Notes: generated from the sequence alone by a model not told the origin. DNA of 64,000 nt from Azospirillum oryzae (GCF_900177515.1 NZ_FXAK01000007.1:852501-916500), one strand, 5' to 3'; shown: positions 1 to 10,663, numbered from the stretch's first letter. Numbers and translations are program-made.

Positions 1-27
1 ATCGAAGGGCTGCTGGTGGCCGCCTGA
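1..27 (+). CDS. 3' end of a gene cut by the window edge
   Basis: Frame 1 reads IEGLLVAA and then TGA at 25-27. It may be the last codons of a plus-strand gene converging on the AMP nucleosidase gene. Only nine codons are visible, so neither identity nor reality can be judged. Confidence 0.3.
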   Translation: MEGLLVAA

Positions 28-67
28 GGCTGACGGGGCGGGTTCTGCACCCGCCCCCCTCGCAACT

Positions 68-1576
68 CTACTGGAACGCCACCTCCGCCAGGCTGCGCAG
101 CTTGCGGGAGTGCAGTGTCTCCATCCCGTGCTCGCGCAGCAGTTCCATCGCCAGCACGCCGATCTTCAGATGCTGGTCGACCCGCTCGCGATAGAAGCGG
201 TCGGCCATCCCCGGCAGCTTCAGCTGGCCATGCATCGGCTTGTCCGACACGCACAGCAACGTCCCGTACGGCACGCGGAAGCGGAAGCCGTTGGCGGCGA
301 TCGTCGCGCTTTCCATGTCCAGCGCGATGGCGCGGCTCTGGCTGAAGCGCATCAGCGGCTCGCGGTGGTCGCGCAGTTCCCAGTTCCGGTTGTCGATGGT
401 CGCCACCGTGCCGGTGCGCATGATGCTCTTCAGGTCGAAACCCGACAGGCCGGTCACCCGCTCCACCGCCGTCTCCAGCGCGCGCTGAACCTCCGCCAGC
501 GCCGGTACCGGCACCCACAGCGGCAGGTCGGCGTCCAGCACATGGTCCTCGCGGACATAGCCGTGGGCCAGCACATAGTCGCCCAGCCGCTGCGTATGCC
601 GCAGCCCGGCGCAGTGGCCCAGCATCAGCCACGCATGCGGGCGCAGCACCGCGATGTGGTCGGTAATGGTCTTGGCGTTGGACGGACCGACGCCGATGTT
701 CACCAGCGTGATGCCGTTGCCGTCCGGCCGCTTCAGGTGATAGGCCGGCATCTGCGGCATGCGCGCCAGCTTGGCTGAGACGGCATCTACGGTTCCACCA
801 AGATTCTGGTTGGTGGTGACGATGTCGCCCGGCTCGACGAAGCTGTCATACTGGCTGCGGTAGGCCGCCAGATCGGCGTCCCCGGTCGGCTCCATGATCT
901 CGCGCGACAGGCGGACGAACTCGTCGACATAGAACTGGTAGTTGGTGAACAGGACGAAGTTCTGGAAATGCTCCGGCGCCGTGGCCGTATAGTGGCGCAG
1001 CCGGTGCAGCGAGAAATCCACCCGCGGTGCCGTGAACAGCGCCAGCGGTTTCACCGCGTCCGCCCCGCTGTCGCAGGTGCCGTTGACGATGGTGTCGTCC
1101 ATCCGCGCCAGATCGGGCAGATCGAACAAATCCGGCAGCTTGGTCAGCCGGTCCGGTGGCAGATCGCCTTCCACATACATGCCGTTGGGGAAGGCGAAAT
1201 GGATCGGGATCGGCTCCTCGCTGACGCCGACCTCCAGCGGGACGCCGTGGTTGCGCAGCAGAAGCGTGAATTGTTCCAGCAGATAGCGTTCGAACAGGTC
1301 GGGCCGCGTCACCGTGGTGGAATGGACGCCGACCCCCTCGACGAAGCCGTAGGACAGCCGCGTATCGACCGCGGCCCCCGACACGGCGGTCAGCCGGACA
1401 TAGGGATAGTAGGCCCGGTTCCGTCCGCCTTCCTCCTCGCCCTGGGTGTAGGCGGCGAAGCGATCCCGCAGATACGCGGTGTTGCGGTCGTAAATGTCGC
1501 GCACGCAGGCCAGTGCGGCTTTGGCATCGGTGAAGCGCCCGGCCGACCCGGGCTGGAGCGGGGCTTTGTCGTTCAT
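68..1576 (-). CDS. amn: AMP nucleosidase
   Basis: Hydrolyses AMP to adenine and ribose 5-phosphate in the cytoplasm, part of purine salvage and adenylate control. The 502 residues are close to the usual bacterial Amn length (about 480-500). The N-terminal third is the Amn-specific domain. The C-terminal half is the nucleoside-phosphorylase fold, with GVGPSNAK at about 295-302, LGHCAG near 319-324, the base-binding segment LDMES at 419-423 and VSDKP near 443-447. The ATG at 1576 follows a gap of 99 bases to ftsY and fits the family N-terminus. It is transcribed in the same direction as ftsY but separately spaced, so co-transcription is uncertain. Nothing is missing from the family motifs that I can see. 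Confidence 0.93.
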   Translation of the reverse strand: MNDKAPLQPGSAGRFTDAKAALACVRDIYDRNTAYLRDRFAAYTQGEEEGGRNRAYYPYVRLTAVSGAAVDTRLSYGFVEGVGVHSTTVTRPDLFERYLLEQFTLLLRNHGVPLEVGVSEEPIPIHFAFPNGMYVEGDLPPDRLTKLPDLFDLPDLARMDDTIVNGTCDSGADAVKPLALFTAPRVDFSLHRLRHYTATAPEHFQNFVLFTNYQFYVDEFVRLSREIMEPTGDADLAAYRSQYDSFVEPGDIVTTNQNLGGTVDAVSAKLARMPQMPAYHLKRPDGNGITLVNIGVGPSNAKTITDHIAVLRPHAWLMLGHCAGLRHTQRLGDYVLAHGYVREDHVLDADLPLWVPVPALAEVQRALETAVERVTGLSGFDLKSIMRTGTVATIDNRNWELRDHREPLMRFSQSRAIALDMESATIAANGFRFRVPYGTLLCVSDKPMHGQLKLPGMADRFYRERVDQHLKIGVLAMELLREHGMETLHSRKLRSLAEVAFQ

Positions 1577-1675
1577 GCCGTCAAAGATGGGGTACGAACG
1601 ACCGGCTGGGAAGGCCGAATTTCGGCCAGCCTCCGGTGCTTACCCATTCGGCGATGACGATCCTGCCCCCGCCGC

Positions 1676-3043
1676 TCAGTCGGCGTTCAGCCCCATCAGC
1701 GACTTGGCGAAAGCGTCCGCATCGAACGGACGCAGGTCGTAGACGCCCTCGCCGACGCCGATGGCGTGGACCGGGATCTTGAACTTCTCCGCCAGCGAGA
1801 CCAGCACGCCGCCACGGGCGGAGCCGTCCAGCTTGGTCAGGATCAGGCCGTTGACGTTGACCATGTCGCGGAAGATCTCGACCTGGCTGTGCGCGTTCTG
1901 GCCGGTGGTGGCGTCCAGGGTCAGCAGGGTGGTGTGCGGGGCTGTCTCGTCCAGCTTCTTGATGACGCGGACGATCTTGCGCAGCTCCTCCATCAGGCCG
2001 GTCTTGTTCTGCAACCGGCCGGCGGTGTCGATCAGCAGCACGTCGACCTTCTCGGCCCGTGCCCGCTCCAGCGCGTCATAGGCGAGGCCGGCGGCATCGG
2101 CCCCGGTGTCGCGGGCGATGACCGGGCAACCGGTGCGCTCGCCCCAGATCTTCAGCTGGCTGACCGCCGCGGCGCGGAAGGTGTCGCCGGCGGCCAGCAT
2201 CACGCTCTTGCCCTCCGCCTTGAACTGGCGGGCGAGCTTGCCGATGGTGGTGGTCTTGCCGGTGCCGTTGACGCCGACCACCAGGATGACATGCGGCTTC
2301 AGCGCCGGGTCGAGCACCAGCGGCTTGGCGACCGGCGTGACGATCTTCGACACCTCGGCGGCCAGCGTCGCCTTAACCTCTTCCGGCGAGACCTCCTTGC
2401 CGAAGCGCGTGCGCGCCAGTTCCGCCGTGACCTTCGCCGCGGTGGCGGGGCCTAGGTCGGCGGTGATCAGCAGTTCTTCCAGCTCCTCCAGCGCCTCGTC
2501 GTCCAGCTTGCGCTTGGTGAAGATGCCGGTGATGCCGTCGGTCAGCTTGGACGAGGACTTGGACAGCCCTTCCTTCAGCTTGGCGAACCAGCCCTTCTTG
2601 GTCGGCGGCGCTTCTTCGGCAGCGGCAACCGGGGCCGGGGCGGGGGCCGCGATCGGAGCCGGCGGCAACTCGGGAACGGGTTCCGGCTCCGGCGCCGGAG
2701 GCGGAGCGACCGGGGCAGGGGCCGTCGGAGCGGGGACAGGCGGCGGTTCGGCCGGCGGAGTCACCACAGGCGGTGCGATCGGCGCCGGTGCGGCAGGCGG
2801 CTGCGCGGGCGGAGCCGGCGGCGCAGGTGGAATCTCCGGAGTTGGCGGGGCGGGCGCCATTTCCGGCACCGGCTCGACCTCCGGCATCGGCGGCGGCGGC
2901 GCGGCCGGCGGCTCGGGCGTCTTTTCCTCTTCCGGTTCCGGCGCAGGCGTGGCGGTGTCCAGATTCACCGATTCGTTCTTTGCCGCCTCTTCCTTGGGAG
3001 CGGTCTCTTCGGGCTTCTTGCGGCCGAACCAGCGGAAAATCAT
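1676..3043 (-). CDS. ftsY: Signal recognition particle receptor FtsY
   Basis: SRP receptor GTPase that docks ribosome-nascent chain-SRP complexes at the inner membrane for co-translational insertion. The 455 residues begin with a short basic/aromatic stretch ([10 protein letters not shown]). A very Pro/Ala/Glu-rich A domain follows (about 32-146), then the N domain (about 150-230) and the G domain. GTPase motifs are GVNGTGKT at 257-264, DTFRAAA near 287-293, DTAGR at 339-343 and TKLDG at 403-407. It lies 22 bases downstream of mtaB in the same direction and probably shares its transcript. The low-complexity linker is long but this is common in alphaproteobacterial FtsY. Confidence 0.96.
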   Translation of the reverse strand: MIFRWFGRKKPEETAPKEEAAKNESVNLDTATPAPEPEEEKTPEPPAAPPPPMPEVEPVPEMAPAPPTPEIPPAPPAPPAQPPAAPAPIAPPVVTPPAEPPPVPAPTAPAPVAPPPAPEPEPVPELPPAPIAAPAPAPVAAAEEAPPTKKGWFAKLKEGLSKSSSKLTDGITGIFTKRKLDDEALEELEELLITADLGPATAAKVTAELARTRFGKEVSPEEVKATLAAEVSKIVTPVAKPLVLDPALKPHVILVVGVNGTGKTTTIGKLARQFKAEGKSVMLAAGDTFRAAAVSQLKIWGERTGCPVIARDTGADAAGLAYDALERARAEKVDVLLIDTAGRLQNKTGLMEELRKIVRVIKKLDETAPHTTLLTLDATTGQNAHSQVEIFRDMVNVNGLILTKLDGSARGGVLVSLAEKFKIPVHAIGVGEGVYDLRPFDADAFAKSLMGLNAD

Positions 3044-3065
3044 GGAGTGTCCACTATAAGAGAGG

Positions 3066-4337
3066 TCAGAGCGGGGTGCCGGTCAGCACGCCGTTCTCGA
3101 TGCCGGTGATGGCGGCGGGCACCAGCGAGCCGGGCGCGAAGGTTTGGCCCAGGCGGATCGCGGCGAAATGCTCGGTGCGGCCCAGATCGTCCTTCTCCAC
3201 CAGCACCGTGGCGGTGCGGCCGACGAGGCTTTCCAGCGTGCGGGCCTCCGCCGCCTCGCCGACGGCGCGCAGGCGGGCGGCGCGCTCCTTGCGGACGGCA
3301 CCGTCGACCTGCGGCATGCGGGCCGCCGGCGTGCCGGGACGCGGGCTGTAGGGGAAGACATGCAGCCAAGTCAGCCCGCACTCCTCCACCAGACGCATGG
3401 TGTTCTGGAACATCTCCTCGGTCTCCGTCGGGAAACCGGCGATGAAGTCGGCACCGAACACCACGTCGGGACGGATCGAGCGCACCCGCTCGCAGAAAGC
3501 GATGGAATCGGCGCGGCCGTGGCGGCGCTTCATCCGCTTCAGCACCATGTCGTCGCCGGCCTGCAGCGAGAGGTGCAGGTGCGGCATCAGGCGCGGCTCG
3601 TTCTCGATCAGGCGCCAGAGGTCGTCGTCCATCTCGATGCAGTCGATGGAGGATAGGCGCAGCCGCGGCAGGTCCGGCACCAGCGCCAGCAGCCGGCGGA
3701 CCATCTGTCCCAGCGACGGCGAGCCCGGCAGGTCGGGGCCGTAGCTGGTGATGTCGACGCCCGACAGCACCACCTCGTTATAGCCGGCCTTCACCAGCGC
3801 CTGGACCTGCTCGACGATGCCGCCGATGGGGACGGAGCGCGACGGTCCGCGGCCATAGGGGATGATGCAGAAGGTGCAGCGGTGGTCGCAGCCCTGCTGG
3901 ACCTGGACGAAGGCGCGGGCGCGGTCCTCAAAGCCGCCGATCAGGTGGCCGGCGGTCTCCTTCACCGACATGATGTCGTTGACCAGCACCTTCTCGGCCG
4001 GGGGAAGACCCCAGCTTTCCGGCTGCAGCTTCTCCTGGTTGCCCAGCACCTGATCGACTTCCGGCATCGCCGCGAAGCGCTGCGGGTCGATCTGGGCGGC
4101 GCAGCCGGTGACGACGATGCGGGCGTCGGGCCGCTCGCGCCGCAGCTTGCGGATGGTCTGCCGCGCCTGCCGTTCGGCTTCCGAGGTCACGGCGCAGGTG
4201 TTGACGATCACCACGTCGTCCAGCCCGGCGCTGCGCACATGGTTGCGCATCACCTCGGACTCGTAGGTGTTCAGGCGGCAGCCGAAGGTGACGATCTCGG
4301 GGCCGGTCTGGGTCGTGCTGTCAGTCGTATCGCTCAT
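3066..4337 (-). CDS. mtaB: tRNA t6A37 methylthiotransferase MtaB
   Basis: Radical-SAM methylthiotransferase that converts N6-threonylcarbamoyladenosine-37 of tRNA to its 2-methylthio form. The UPF0004 domain carries the three cluster cysteines (C20 in TFGCRLN, C48 in VNTC, C79 in VTGCA). The radical-SAM domain has the C150-x3-C154-x2-C157 motif, and a TRAM-like RNA-binding tail ends the protein. The TFGCRLNTYES signature distinguishes MtaB from MiaB and RimO. The 423 residues match the family. Its start overlaps the dapF stop by four bases (ATGA), so the two are translationally coupled. ftsY follows after 22 bases, an order often seen in alphaproteobacteria. Confidence 0.94.
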   Translation of the reverse strand: MSDTTDSTTQTGPEIVTFGCRLNTYESEVMRNHVRSAGLDDVVIVNTCAVTSEAERQARQTIRKLRRERPDARIVVTGCAAQIDPQRFAAMPEVDQVLGNQEKLQPESWGLPPAEKVLVNDIMSVKETAGHLIGGFEDRARAFVQVQQGCDHRCTFCIIPYGRGPSRSVPIGGIVEQVQALVKAGYNEVVLSGVDITSYGPDLPGSPSLGQMVRRLLALVPDLPRLRLSSIDCIEMDDDLWRLIENEPRLMPHLHLSLQAGDDMVLKRMKRRHGRADSIAFCERVRSIRPDVVFGADFIAGFPTETEEMFQNTMRLVEECGLTWLHVFPYSPRPGTPAARMPQVDGAVRKERAARLRAVGEAAEARTLESLVGRTATVLVEKDDLGRTEHFAAIRLGQTFAPGSLVPAAITGIENGVLTGTPL

Positions 4338-5170
4338 TCCGAAACCAGTTCAGCCGACAGCCGGCCACTGAAGGCAAGCGCCACCGGGCCGGTCATCAGG
4401 ACGCGGTCGTCCTCGGTCCATTCGATGGTGAGCGTGCCGCCGTCCAGCAGGATGTCGGCCTTGCGGCCGGTCAGGCCGCGGCGGGCGGCGGCCACCAGCG
4501 TGGCGCAGGCGCCGGTGCCGCAGGCCTGGGTGATGCCGGCGCCGCGCTCCCACACCCGCATGCGGATGGCGGTGGGAGACAGCACCTGCGCGAATTCGAT
4601 GTTGGACCGCTCGGGGAAGGTCGGGTGGTTCTCGAAGACCGGGCCGACCTCGGCCAGCGGCACCGCCTCGGCATCGTCGACGAAGAAGACGGCGTGCGGG
4701 TTGCCCATGTTGACCGCGACCGGACCTGAGAAGCCGCCATGCTCGACCGCCTCGACCCGCAGCGTGTCGGTGGCGGCGGCCAGCGGGATGGCGCTCCAGT
4801 CCAGCCGGGGCGGGCCCATGTCAACGGTGATGCGGCCGTTGTCGGCGCGGGAGGCGTGCAGCAGCCCGGCGGCGGTCTGGAAGCTGGCGCGGTCGCGCCC
4901 GCTCTCCTCCATCAGCAGCCAGCCGACGCAGCGCGACGCATTGCCGCAGGCCGCGGCCTCGCTGCCGTCGGCGTTGTGGATGCGCATGAAGGCATCCGCG
5001 CCCGGCGCGTCCGTGCTTTCCAGAATGATGAACTGGTCGCAGCCCACGCCGGTCTTGCGGTCGGCGATGGCGCGCACCTCCGCGCCCGAGGGGCGGTAGG
5101 GTTCGGAACGGGCGTCGATCACGACGAAGTCGTTGCCGAGGCCGTGCATCTTCAGGAATTCGCGGGTCAT
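4334..5170 (-). CDS. dapF: Diaminopimelate epimerase
   Basis: Interconverts LL- and meso-diaminopimelate for lysine and peptidoglycan synthesis, without a cofactor. The start is placed at 5170 (MTREFLKMHGLGND), the conserved N-terminus. The open frame runs on upstream to 5320 without family similarity. The predicted 278 residues are the usual length. The two catalytic cysteines are visible as C75 in AACGNASR and C217 in ACGTGACA. It is the first gene of the dapF-mtaB-ftsY minus-strand group and overlaps mtaB by four bases. Confidence 0.95.
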   Translation of the reverse strand: MTREFLKMHGLGNDFVVIDARSEPYRPSGAEVRAIADRKTGVGCDQFIILESTDAPGADAFMRIHNADGSEAAACGNASRCVGWLLMEESGRDRASFQTAAGLLHASRADNGRITVDMGPPRLDWSAIPLAAATDTLRVEAVEHGGFSGPVAVNMGNPHAVFFVDDAEAVPLAEVGPVFENHPTFPERSNIEFAQVLSPTAIRMRVWERGAGITQACGTGACATLVAAARRGLTGRKADILLDGGTLTIEWTEDDRVLMTGPVALAFSGRLSAELVSE

Positions 5171-5261
5171 GGCCGCCGTTATATGGCGAGCCGCGGGGAT
5201 AAGTCCATAAGGCGCCGCGCAACGCAGATTCGCGGGCGCCTCCAGATGGCTACGCCCCCCT

Positions 5262-5690
5262 TTATGCCCCCTTGAACACCAGATGCTTCGACGCCGCGAA
5301 GTTGAAGAACATGCCGGCAATGGAGCCGGCGGCCACCGCCAGGAACGGGTGTTCGGCGACCGTCTGCACGCTCGATTCCAGTCCGACGGAGACGCCGTAA
5401 TTCACCACGCCGCCAATGGCGTTGGCGGCGATGAACTTGGCCCACTGGCGGTGCAGCGGCTCGTTCGCGGCGCCACGGAAGGTGAAGGCGCGGTTCAGTG
5501 CCCAGGTGGCGGTCGCGGCCGCAAAGAAGGACGGGACGCGGGCGGCGAAGAACTGAAGCCCCAGCGCCAGGCCGGCGTAGAGCACGACCGTGTCCACCAC
5601 CAGCCCGATGACGCCGACGACGCCGAACTTGGCGAACTGCACGCCCAGCCGGCCGAGCCGGCTGTCCAGAAGGCTTGCGACCGATGCCAT
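5262..5690 (-). CDS. GtrA-family membrane protein
   Basis: A small four-helix inner-membrane protein (142 residues) of the GtrA/DPMS3 family. These are thought to flip polyprenyl-phosphate-linked sugars or to anchor the GT2 enzyme encoded beside them. Helices are visible around 17-40, 43-65, 80-100 and 112-132, with the typical WALNRAFTFR segment between the second and third, and the C-terminus ends KHLVFKGA. The ATG at 5690-5688 overlaps the stop of the glycosyltransferase gene by one base (TGATG), which supports coupled translation and a joint function in surface-polysaccharide modification. Confidence 0.85.
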   Translation of the reverse strand: MASVASLLDSRLGRLGVQFAKFGVVGVIGLVVDTVVLYAGLALGLQFFAARVPSFFAAATATWALNRAFTFRGAANEPLHRQWAKFIAANAIGGVVNYGVSVGLESSVQTVAEHPFLAVAAGSIAGMFFNFAASKHLVFKGA

Positions 5691-6748
5691 CACCGGCGCT
5701 CGTCCCCGCGTTGGCCGGCCAGCGGCGGGTGGTTGCCCGGTGCGCGCAGCGACAGGTAGCTCATGCGCTTGGCCTCGCGGCGGCCATGGGTGACGGTGTC
5801 CAGGATCAGGCCGCAGGTCAGGCTGAGGAAGGCCAGCAGCATCAGTCCGGTGGCGAGCAGGGCGGTGGGGAAACGCGGGACCAGCCCGGTCTCGAAATAG
5901 GTCGCGATCACCGGCACGCCCAGGATCACCGACAACAGGGCCAGCAGCCCGAAGGCGGCGGAGAAGAAGGGCAGCGGACGCTCCTCCTTCACCAGGATGA
6001 TGATGGTGCGCAGGATGCGGATGCCGTCGCGGATGGTGTTCAGCTTGCTGTGCGATCCGGGCGGACGGTCCTTGTAGGGGGTCTTTACCTCGGCGATCGG
6101 CATGCGCAGCTCCAGCGCATGGACAGTCAGTTCCGTTTCGGTTTCGAAACCGCTGGCCAGCGCCGGGAAGGACTTCACGAAGCGGCGGGAGAACACCCGG
6201 TAGCCCGACAGCATGTCGCCGATGCGGCTGCCGAAGATCTTGGCGACCATGCCGGTCAGCACGAGGTTGCCGAAGCGGTGGCCGGGGCGATAGGCGGCGA
6301 CGATCTCCGTCACCCGCGCGCCGTTGACCATGTCCAACTGCTCGTCCCACAAGCGCTTGACCAGTTCCGGGGCGCTCGGGGCGTGATAGGTGTCGTCGCC
6401 GTCGACCAGCACATAGACGTCCGCCTCGATGTCGGCGAACATGCGGCGCATGACGTTGCCCTTGCCCTGCAGCGGCTCGCGCCGGACCACGGCGCCCGCG
6501 GCGCGCGCGACTTCCACCGTCCGGTCCTTCGAGTTGTTGTCGTAGACATAGACGATGGCGTCGGGCAGGGCCGCGCGGAAGTCCTGCACCACCTTGCCGA
6601 TCGCCGCCTCCTCGTTATAGCAGGGGATCAGCACCGCGACGGTGGGGGCCGGGCCGGCCTGCACAGCCGCCGCCGGCGATCCGGACGCGTCGGCGGCCGG
6701 GATGGGGGCGGGGTGGTCGGCAGGGCGGTCGAGGGTCGATACGGTCAT
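5690..6748 (-). CDS. GT2 glycosyltransferase, polyprenyl-phosphate type
   Basis: Probable transfer of a nucleotide-activated sugar to a polyprenyl phosphate, in the style of dolichol-phosphate mannosyltransferase. A 35-residue Pro/Ala-rich leader precedes the GT-A fold, which starts VAVLIPCYNEEAAI. The metal-binding DGDD motif follows at about 116-119. Two hydrophobic helices occur near the C-terminus (around 255-285 and 295-320), ending in a basic cytoplasmic tail. The protein has 352 residues. It is coupled to the GtrA gene by a one-base overlap, as in many GT2-GtrA pairs. The sugar cannot be told from sequence. Confidence 0.87.
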   Translation of the reverse strand: MTVSTLDRPADHPAPIPAADASGSPAAAVQAGPAPTVAVLIPCYNEEAAIGKVVQDFRAALPDAIVYVYDNNSKDRTVEVARAAGAVVRREPLQGKGNVMRRMFADIEADVYVLVDGDDTYHAPSAPELVKRLWDEQLDMVNGARVTEIVAAYRPGHRFGNLVLTGMVAKIFGSRIGDMLSGYRVFSRRFVKSFPALASGFETETELTVHALELRMPIAEVKTPYKDRPPGSHSKLNTIRDGIRILRTIIILVKEERPLPFFSAAFGLLALLSVILGVPVIATYFETGLVPRFPTALLATGLMLLAFLSLTCGLILDTVTHGRREAKRMSYLSLRAPGNHPPLAGQRGDERR

Positions 6749-6818
6749 GGCGCTGGCTTCTGGCTGGGGACGGGACAGGCACGGCTGTCAGCGGCGATAA
6801 ACAGCACAAACCCGCCGA

Positions 6819-8489
6819 TTATTCCACTGTCTCCCGATTGTCGCCCGCCCGGTCAACGGCGCAGAGGTTCAGCGTCTCGCCCAGATTGTTGGGAATCGGA
6901 CGGCAGCGCTGCGGGTCGAGCCGCAGGCCGAGCAGTTCTGCCGCCTTCGCCGCACCGGCCGTGTCGGGGATGGTGCTCAGCATCAGGAAGGGGCCGCGGT
7001 GGGACGCCACCTTGTCCTTCATGATGGCGAGATAGCCGTTGCCGACCGAATCCGGCTGCAGGAAGTTCGATTGGATGCGCACGAAGGTGACGCGCGGCGG
7101 AAAGGACGGAATGACGTGCGAGATGGCCCAATAGCCGGCCATCAGCACCATGGTGTCGTCCGGATCCTCGATGGACGGCACCTCCGCCGTCACCCATTTG
7201 TCCGCCCAGGCGACGCGCCCCCAATCGGCCGGCTGCACCGTTACCTGGACCAGCGCCAGCAGCGCCACCGCCAGCCCGATGCGCAGCCGGCGCGCCAGCG
7301 GCAGCAGCCCCACCGCCATCACCAGCCCCAGCGGGGCCAGCATCTCAAGCGGCACCAGATAACGGTAGATGCAGAACATCACCACCCACAAGGCGTAGGT
7401 GACGCTCAGCGCCGTCAGCAGGTAGCGGGTCGCCGGTCCCTCGGTCAGCCAATCGTTCCGCTTCCCCATCGACCGGCCGGCGACCACGCAGACGAACCCG
7501 ACCGGCACCAGAACGAACAGCGCCAGCACCCGCAGGTCGAACCACGGCACCTCGCCCACCGTCAGGGGGTGGACGGTGAAGACGAAGGGGAAGAACAGCC
7601 GCTGCCACAGGCCGGGCGGGAAGAAGCTGACATTGACATAGTCGGAGATGGCGGCGAAGGGCGACCGGAAGATGTGGTTCATGTGCGGGAAGACCGGGTT
7701 CCCGTAATCGTGCCACAGGTGGGCCATCCACAGGCCGCCGCCCAGCGCCAGCCCGACCAGCACGCCGATGCCGAAGAAGAAAGCCAGCCACAGCCGCCGC
7801 CAAGGCCGGGCGGGCAGGGCCAGGAAGCCCAGGCAGAGGCCCACCGCATAGATCACCGTCGGGTTCTTCAGCCCCATCGCCGCCCCGGCCAGCAGCCCGG
7901 CCGCCGCGACCCGTGCGAAGCTGGGCAGCGGCCGGCCGTCCAGGATGCCGGGCAGGCTGCCGGCGACCATCGCCGCGGCCCCCAGCACGCCCAGGCTGAC
8001 CACATTGTCCTGGAAGGTGGTGCCGATCAGCCCCAGCGTCCCGCCGCCGAGTCCCCCCATCACCGCCAGCGCCACCGCAACCAACGCCCGTTTCATATCC
8101 GGAACGTTCCGCAGGCAGAATGATGCAAGCAGGTAAAGCAGCGACAGGTTGACCCCCTGCAGCGTCCCCCACAGGAAACCCGCCACCCGCGCCGGCAGAT
8201 GGCTGGCCAGCCAATAGAAGGGCACGTCGAGGAAGGGGCTGTAGAAACTCGGCATCTGCGCCACGAGCAGGTCGCGTCCGATCCGCCCGGTCAGCATCGC
8301 GTAGCCGTTGTACCAATGGTAATTGCGCAGGTCCCAGTTCGCGTCCATGCCGAAGGCCAGCGTCAGCAGCCCATAGGCCGGCGGGGCCAGCAGCAGGAAG
8401 GCGATGCCGATCAGGCGCGCCCGGCTATCCGATTGGCGGACCGATTGACGGCTTGGCGGGCGGTCTTCGCGGGAGGCGGCTATCGGCAT
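6819..8489 (-). CDS. Polytopic membrane protein, probable GT-C-like glycosyltransferase
   Basis: About 556 residues when started at 8489 (MPIAASRED). The frame continues upstream to 8651, but that part looks like non-coding high-GC sequence. I count roughly ten hydrophobic segments. Between the first two lies a loop with [17 protein letters not shown], the kind of acidic first periplasmic loop seen in GT-C glycosyltransferases. A periplasmic C-terminal part with several cysteines ends the protein. The family is not certain. Location beside the GT2-GtrA pair supports a role in assembling or transferring a surface glycan. No strong ribosome-binding site decides the start. Confidence 0.6.
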   Translation of the reverse strand: MPIAASREDRPPSRQSVRQSDSRARLIGIAFLLLAPPAYGLLTLAFGMDANWDLRNYHWYNGYAMLTGRIGRDLLVAQMPSFYSPFLDVPFYWLASHLPARVAGFLWGTLQGVNLSLLYLLASFCLRNVPDMKRALVAVALAVMGGLGGGTLGLIGTTFQDNVVSLGVLGAAAMVAGSLPGILDGRPLPSFARVAAAGLLAGAAMGLKNPTVIYAVGLCLGFLALPARPWRRLWLAFFFGIGVLVGLALGGGLWMAHLWHDYGNPVFPHMNHIFRSPFAAISDYVNVSFFPPGLWQRLFFPFVFTVHPLTVGEVPWFDLRVLALFVLVPVGFVCVVAGRSMGKRNDWLTEGPATRYLLTALSVTYALWVVMFCIYRYLVPLEMLAPLGLVMAVGLLPLARRLRIGLAVALLALVQVTVQPADWGRVAWADKWVTAEVPSIEDPDDTMVLMAGYWAISHVIPSFPPRVTFVRIQSNFLQPDSVGNGYLAIMKDKVASHRGPFLMLSTIPDTAGAAKAAELLGLRLDPQRCRPIPNNLGETLNLCAVDRAGDNRETVE

Positions 8490-8784
8490 CGGAACGGGAC
8501 AACCCTGCTGTTGCGCGGTATTGTCCTTAGGTGGCGGTCGCGCTCTCCGCAAGGGGAATGCCGGTTCCGGCGCTGCGTTCCGGGGGCGGCAATCGCGCCG
8601 GACCGGGACGATCCTTGGGCGTTCGCGCAACAAAGATGCGCGGCAGTGCATTCGCGCATGCCTGTTCGCTCATTGCGTGCCGGGAAAAGGGCAAGCTTCC
8701 TCTGGCAATGGCTTGTTCGGTCTGCTATTCACCACGCTCTGCATGCGCACGCTTGCGCCTTCTTGCGCGACAGGATTTCTGGCG

Positions 8785-9396
8785 ATGGAAAAGTTCACGG
8801 TTCTCACCGGCGTTGCGGCGCCGCTGCCGATGATCAATGTCGATACCGATATGATCATCCCGAAGCAGTTCCTGAAGACCATCAAGCGGACGGGGCTTGG
8901 CAAGCATCTGTTCGACGAGATGCGTTACACCCCCGACGGGCAGGAGATCCCGGACTTCGTCCTGAACAAGCCGGCCTACCGCAAGGCCAGCATCCTGGTG
9001 GCGGGCGACAATTTCGGCTGCGGCTCCTCGCGCGAGCATGCGCCGTGGGCGCTGGCCGACTTCGGCATCCGCTGCATCATCGCCCCCAGCTTTGCCGACA
9101 TCTTCTACAACAACTGTTTCAAGAACGGCATCCTGCCGATCAAGTTGCCGAAGGAGCAGGTGGACCTGCTGCTCGACGACGCGTCGCGCGGGTCGAACGC
9201 CGTCATCACGGTCGACCTTGAGAAGCAGACCATCACCGGCCCGGACGGCGGCACCATCTCCTTCGAACTGGACCCTTTCCGCAAGCATTGCCTGCTGAAC
9301 GGCCTGGACGACATCGGCCTGACGCTGCAGCAGGCGGCCCATATCGATGGGTACGAGGGCAAGCAGCGCGCCGGCCAGCCGTGGATGTGGGGCTGA
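8785..9396 (+). CDS. leuD: 3-isopropylmalate dehydratase small subunit
   Basis: Small subunit of the LeuCD isomerase that converts 2-isopropylmalate to 3-isopropylmalate in leucine synthesis. The 203 residues start MEKFTVLTG at 8785. The swivel-domain signatures are present: [13 protein letters not shown], the [17 protein letters not shown] loop and [15 protein letters not shown]. The open frame extends upstream to 8521 without family similarity, so the later ATG was chosen. leuB follows after 71 bases. The large subunit leuC is not in the window, so LeuD must pair with a distant gene product. Confidence 0.96.
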   Translation: MEKFTVLTGVAAPLPMINVDTDMIIPKQFLKTIKRTGLGKHLFDEMRYTPDGQEIPDFVLNKPAYRKASILVAGDNFGCGSSREHAPWALADFGIRCIIAPSFADIFYNNCFKNGILPIKLPKEQVDLLLDDASRGSNAVITVDLEKQTITGPDGGTISFELDPFRKHCLLNGLDDIGLTLQQAAHIDGYEGKQRAGQPWMWG

Positions 9397-9467
9397 CCGC
9401 CCCCATCCTCCCCCGATCTCCTCAACTTCTGTCTTCTTGACGTCTGACATTTGGGAGTGCGCCCGCC

Positions 9468-10583
9468 ATGGCCGCCAATAAGAAGCTTCTGTTCCTCCCC
9501 GGTGACGGTATCGGCCCGGAGGTGATGCGCCAGGTTCGCCGGGTCATCGACTGGATGGACCGCAAGCGCAAGATCACCTTCGACGTGTCCGAAGGCCTGG
9601 TCGGCGGCGCGGCGATCGACGCCCACGGTGTTCCGCTGTCCGACGCCACGCTGGCCGAGGCGCTGGCGGTGGACGCGGTGATGCTGGGCGCCGTCGGCGG
9701 CCCGAAGTGGGACAACCCCAGCGACTACACCAAGCGTCCGGAAGCCGGCCTGCTGACCCTGCGCAAGGAACTGGGCCTGTTCGCCAACCTGCGCCCGGCC
9801 GTGGTGTTCGACGCGCTGGTCGACGCCTCGACCCTGAAGGCCGACGTCATCCGCGGGCTGGACATCCTGATCGTCCGCGAGCTGACCGGCGGCGTCTATT
9901 TCGGTGAGCCGCGCGGCATCACCGACATCGGCAACGGCGAGCGCCGCGGCGTCAACACCCAGGTCTACACCACCTCGGAAATCCGCCGCGTCGCCCGCGT
10001 CGCGTTCGAGTTGGCCCGCAAGCGCGGCAACAAGCTCTGCTCGATGGAAAAGGCGAACGTCATGGAATCCGGCCTGCTGTGGCGGCAGGAAGTGACCAAG
10101 CTGCACCAGGAAGAGTTCCAGGACGTCGAGCTGAGCCACATGTACGCCGACAACGGCGCCATGCAGCTGCTGAAGAACCCGAAGCAGTTCGACGTGATCG
10201 TCACCGACAACCTGTTCGGCGACATCCTTTCGGACGAGGCGGCGATGATGACCGGCTCGCTCGGCATGCTGCCCTCGGCCTCGCTGGGCGCCCCGGATGC
10301 CAACGGCAACCGCAAGGCCCTGTACGAGCCGGTGCACGGTTCCGCCCCGGACATCGCCGGCCGTGATCTGGCCAACCCCTGCGCCACGCTGCTGTCCTTC
10401 GCGATGTGCCTGCGCTACTCGTTCAATCTGGACGAGGACGCCAAGCTGATCGAGCGGTCCATCCAGAACGTGCTGGGCGGCGGCATGCGCACCGCCGACA
10501 TCATGGCCCCGGGCATGGCGCGTTGCTCCACCACCGTCATGGGCGATTCGATCCTGCGCGAGCTGGACAAGCTGGCGTCCTGA
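9468..10583 (+). CDS. leuB: 3-isopropylmalate dehydrogenase
   Basis: NAD-dependent oxidative decarboxylation of 3-isopropylmalate, the third committed step of leucine synthesis. The 371 residues carry the beta-decarboxylating dehydrogenase motifs: [10 protein letters not shown] at the N-terminus, [13 protein letters not shown] for substrate, [14 protein letters not shown], the [13 protein letters not shown] metal/substrate site and [12 protein letters not shown] for nucleotide. A GGGAG ribosome-binding site (9453-9457) lies before the ATG. It is followed by a strong terminator at 10609-10640, so it ends the leuD-leuB unit. Confidence 0.97.
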   Translation: MAANKKLLFLPGDGIGPEVMRQVRRVIDWMDRKRKITFDVSEGLVGGAAIDAHGVPLSDATLAEALAVDAVMLGAVGGPKWDNPSDYTKRPEAGLLTLRKELGLFANLRPAVVFDALVDASTLKADVIRGLDILIVRELTGGVYFGEPRGITDIGNGERRGVNTQVYTTSEIRRVARVAFELARKRGNKLCSMEKANVMESGLLWRQEVTKLHQEEFQDVELSHMYADNGAMQLLKNPKQFDVIVTDNLFGDILSDEAAMMTGSLGMLPSASLGAPDANGNRKALYEPVHGSAPDIAGRDLANPCATLLSFAMCLRYSFNLDEDAKLIERSIQNVLGGGMRTADIMAPGMARCSTTVMGDSILRELDKLAS

Positions 10584-10608
10584 TCGCCCGATCGGCAGTG
10601 AGAAAAGA

Positions 10609-10640
10609 AAAAGCCCCCGTCCGCAAGGACGGGGGCTTTT
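10609..10640. terminator. Rho-independent terminator, bidirectional
   Basis: A perfect 14-bp stem (10609-10622 with 10627-10640) closes on a GCAA tetraloop. The stem has an A tract on the left and a T tract on the right, so it can end leuB transcription and also the minus-strand KGG gene that converges on it. Confidence 0.92.
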
Positions 10641-10663
10641 TCGTCTGCACGATCCACAGCGCT

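Noticed and set aside
2106-3059. Plus-strand frame opposite ftsY with Gly/Ala/Ser repeats
   Set aside because: It is the mirror of the Pro/Ala-rich FtsY linker; no start signal or family match.
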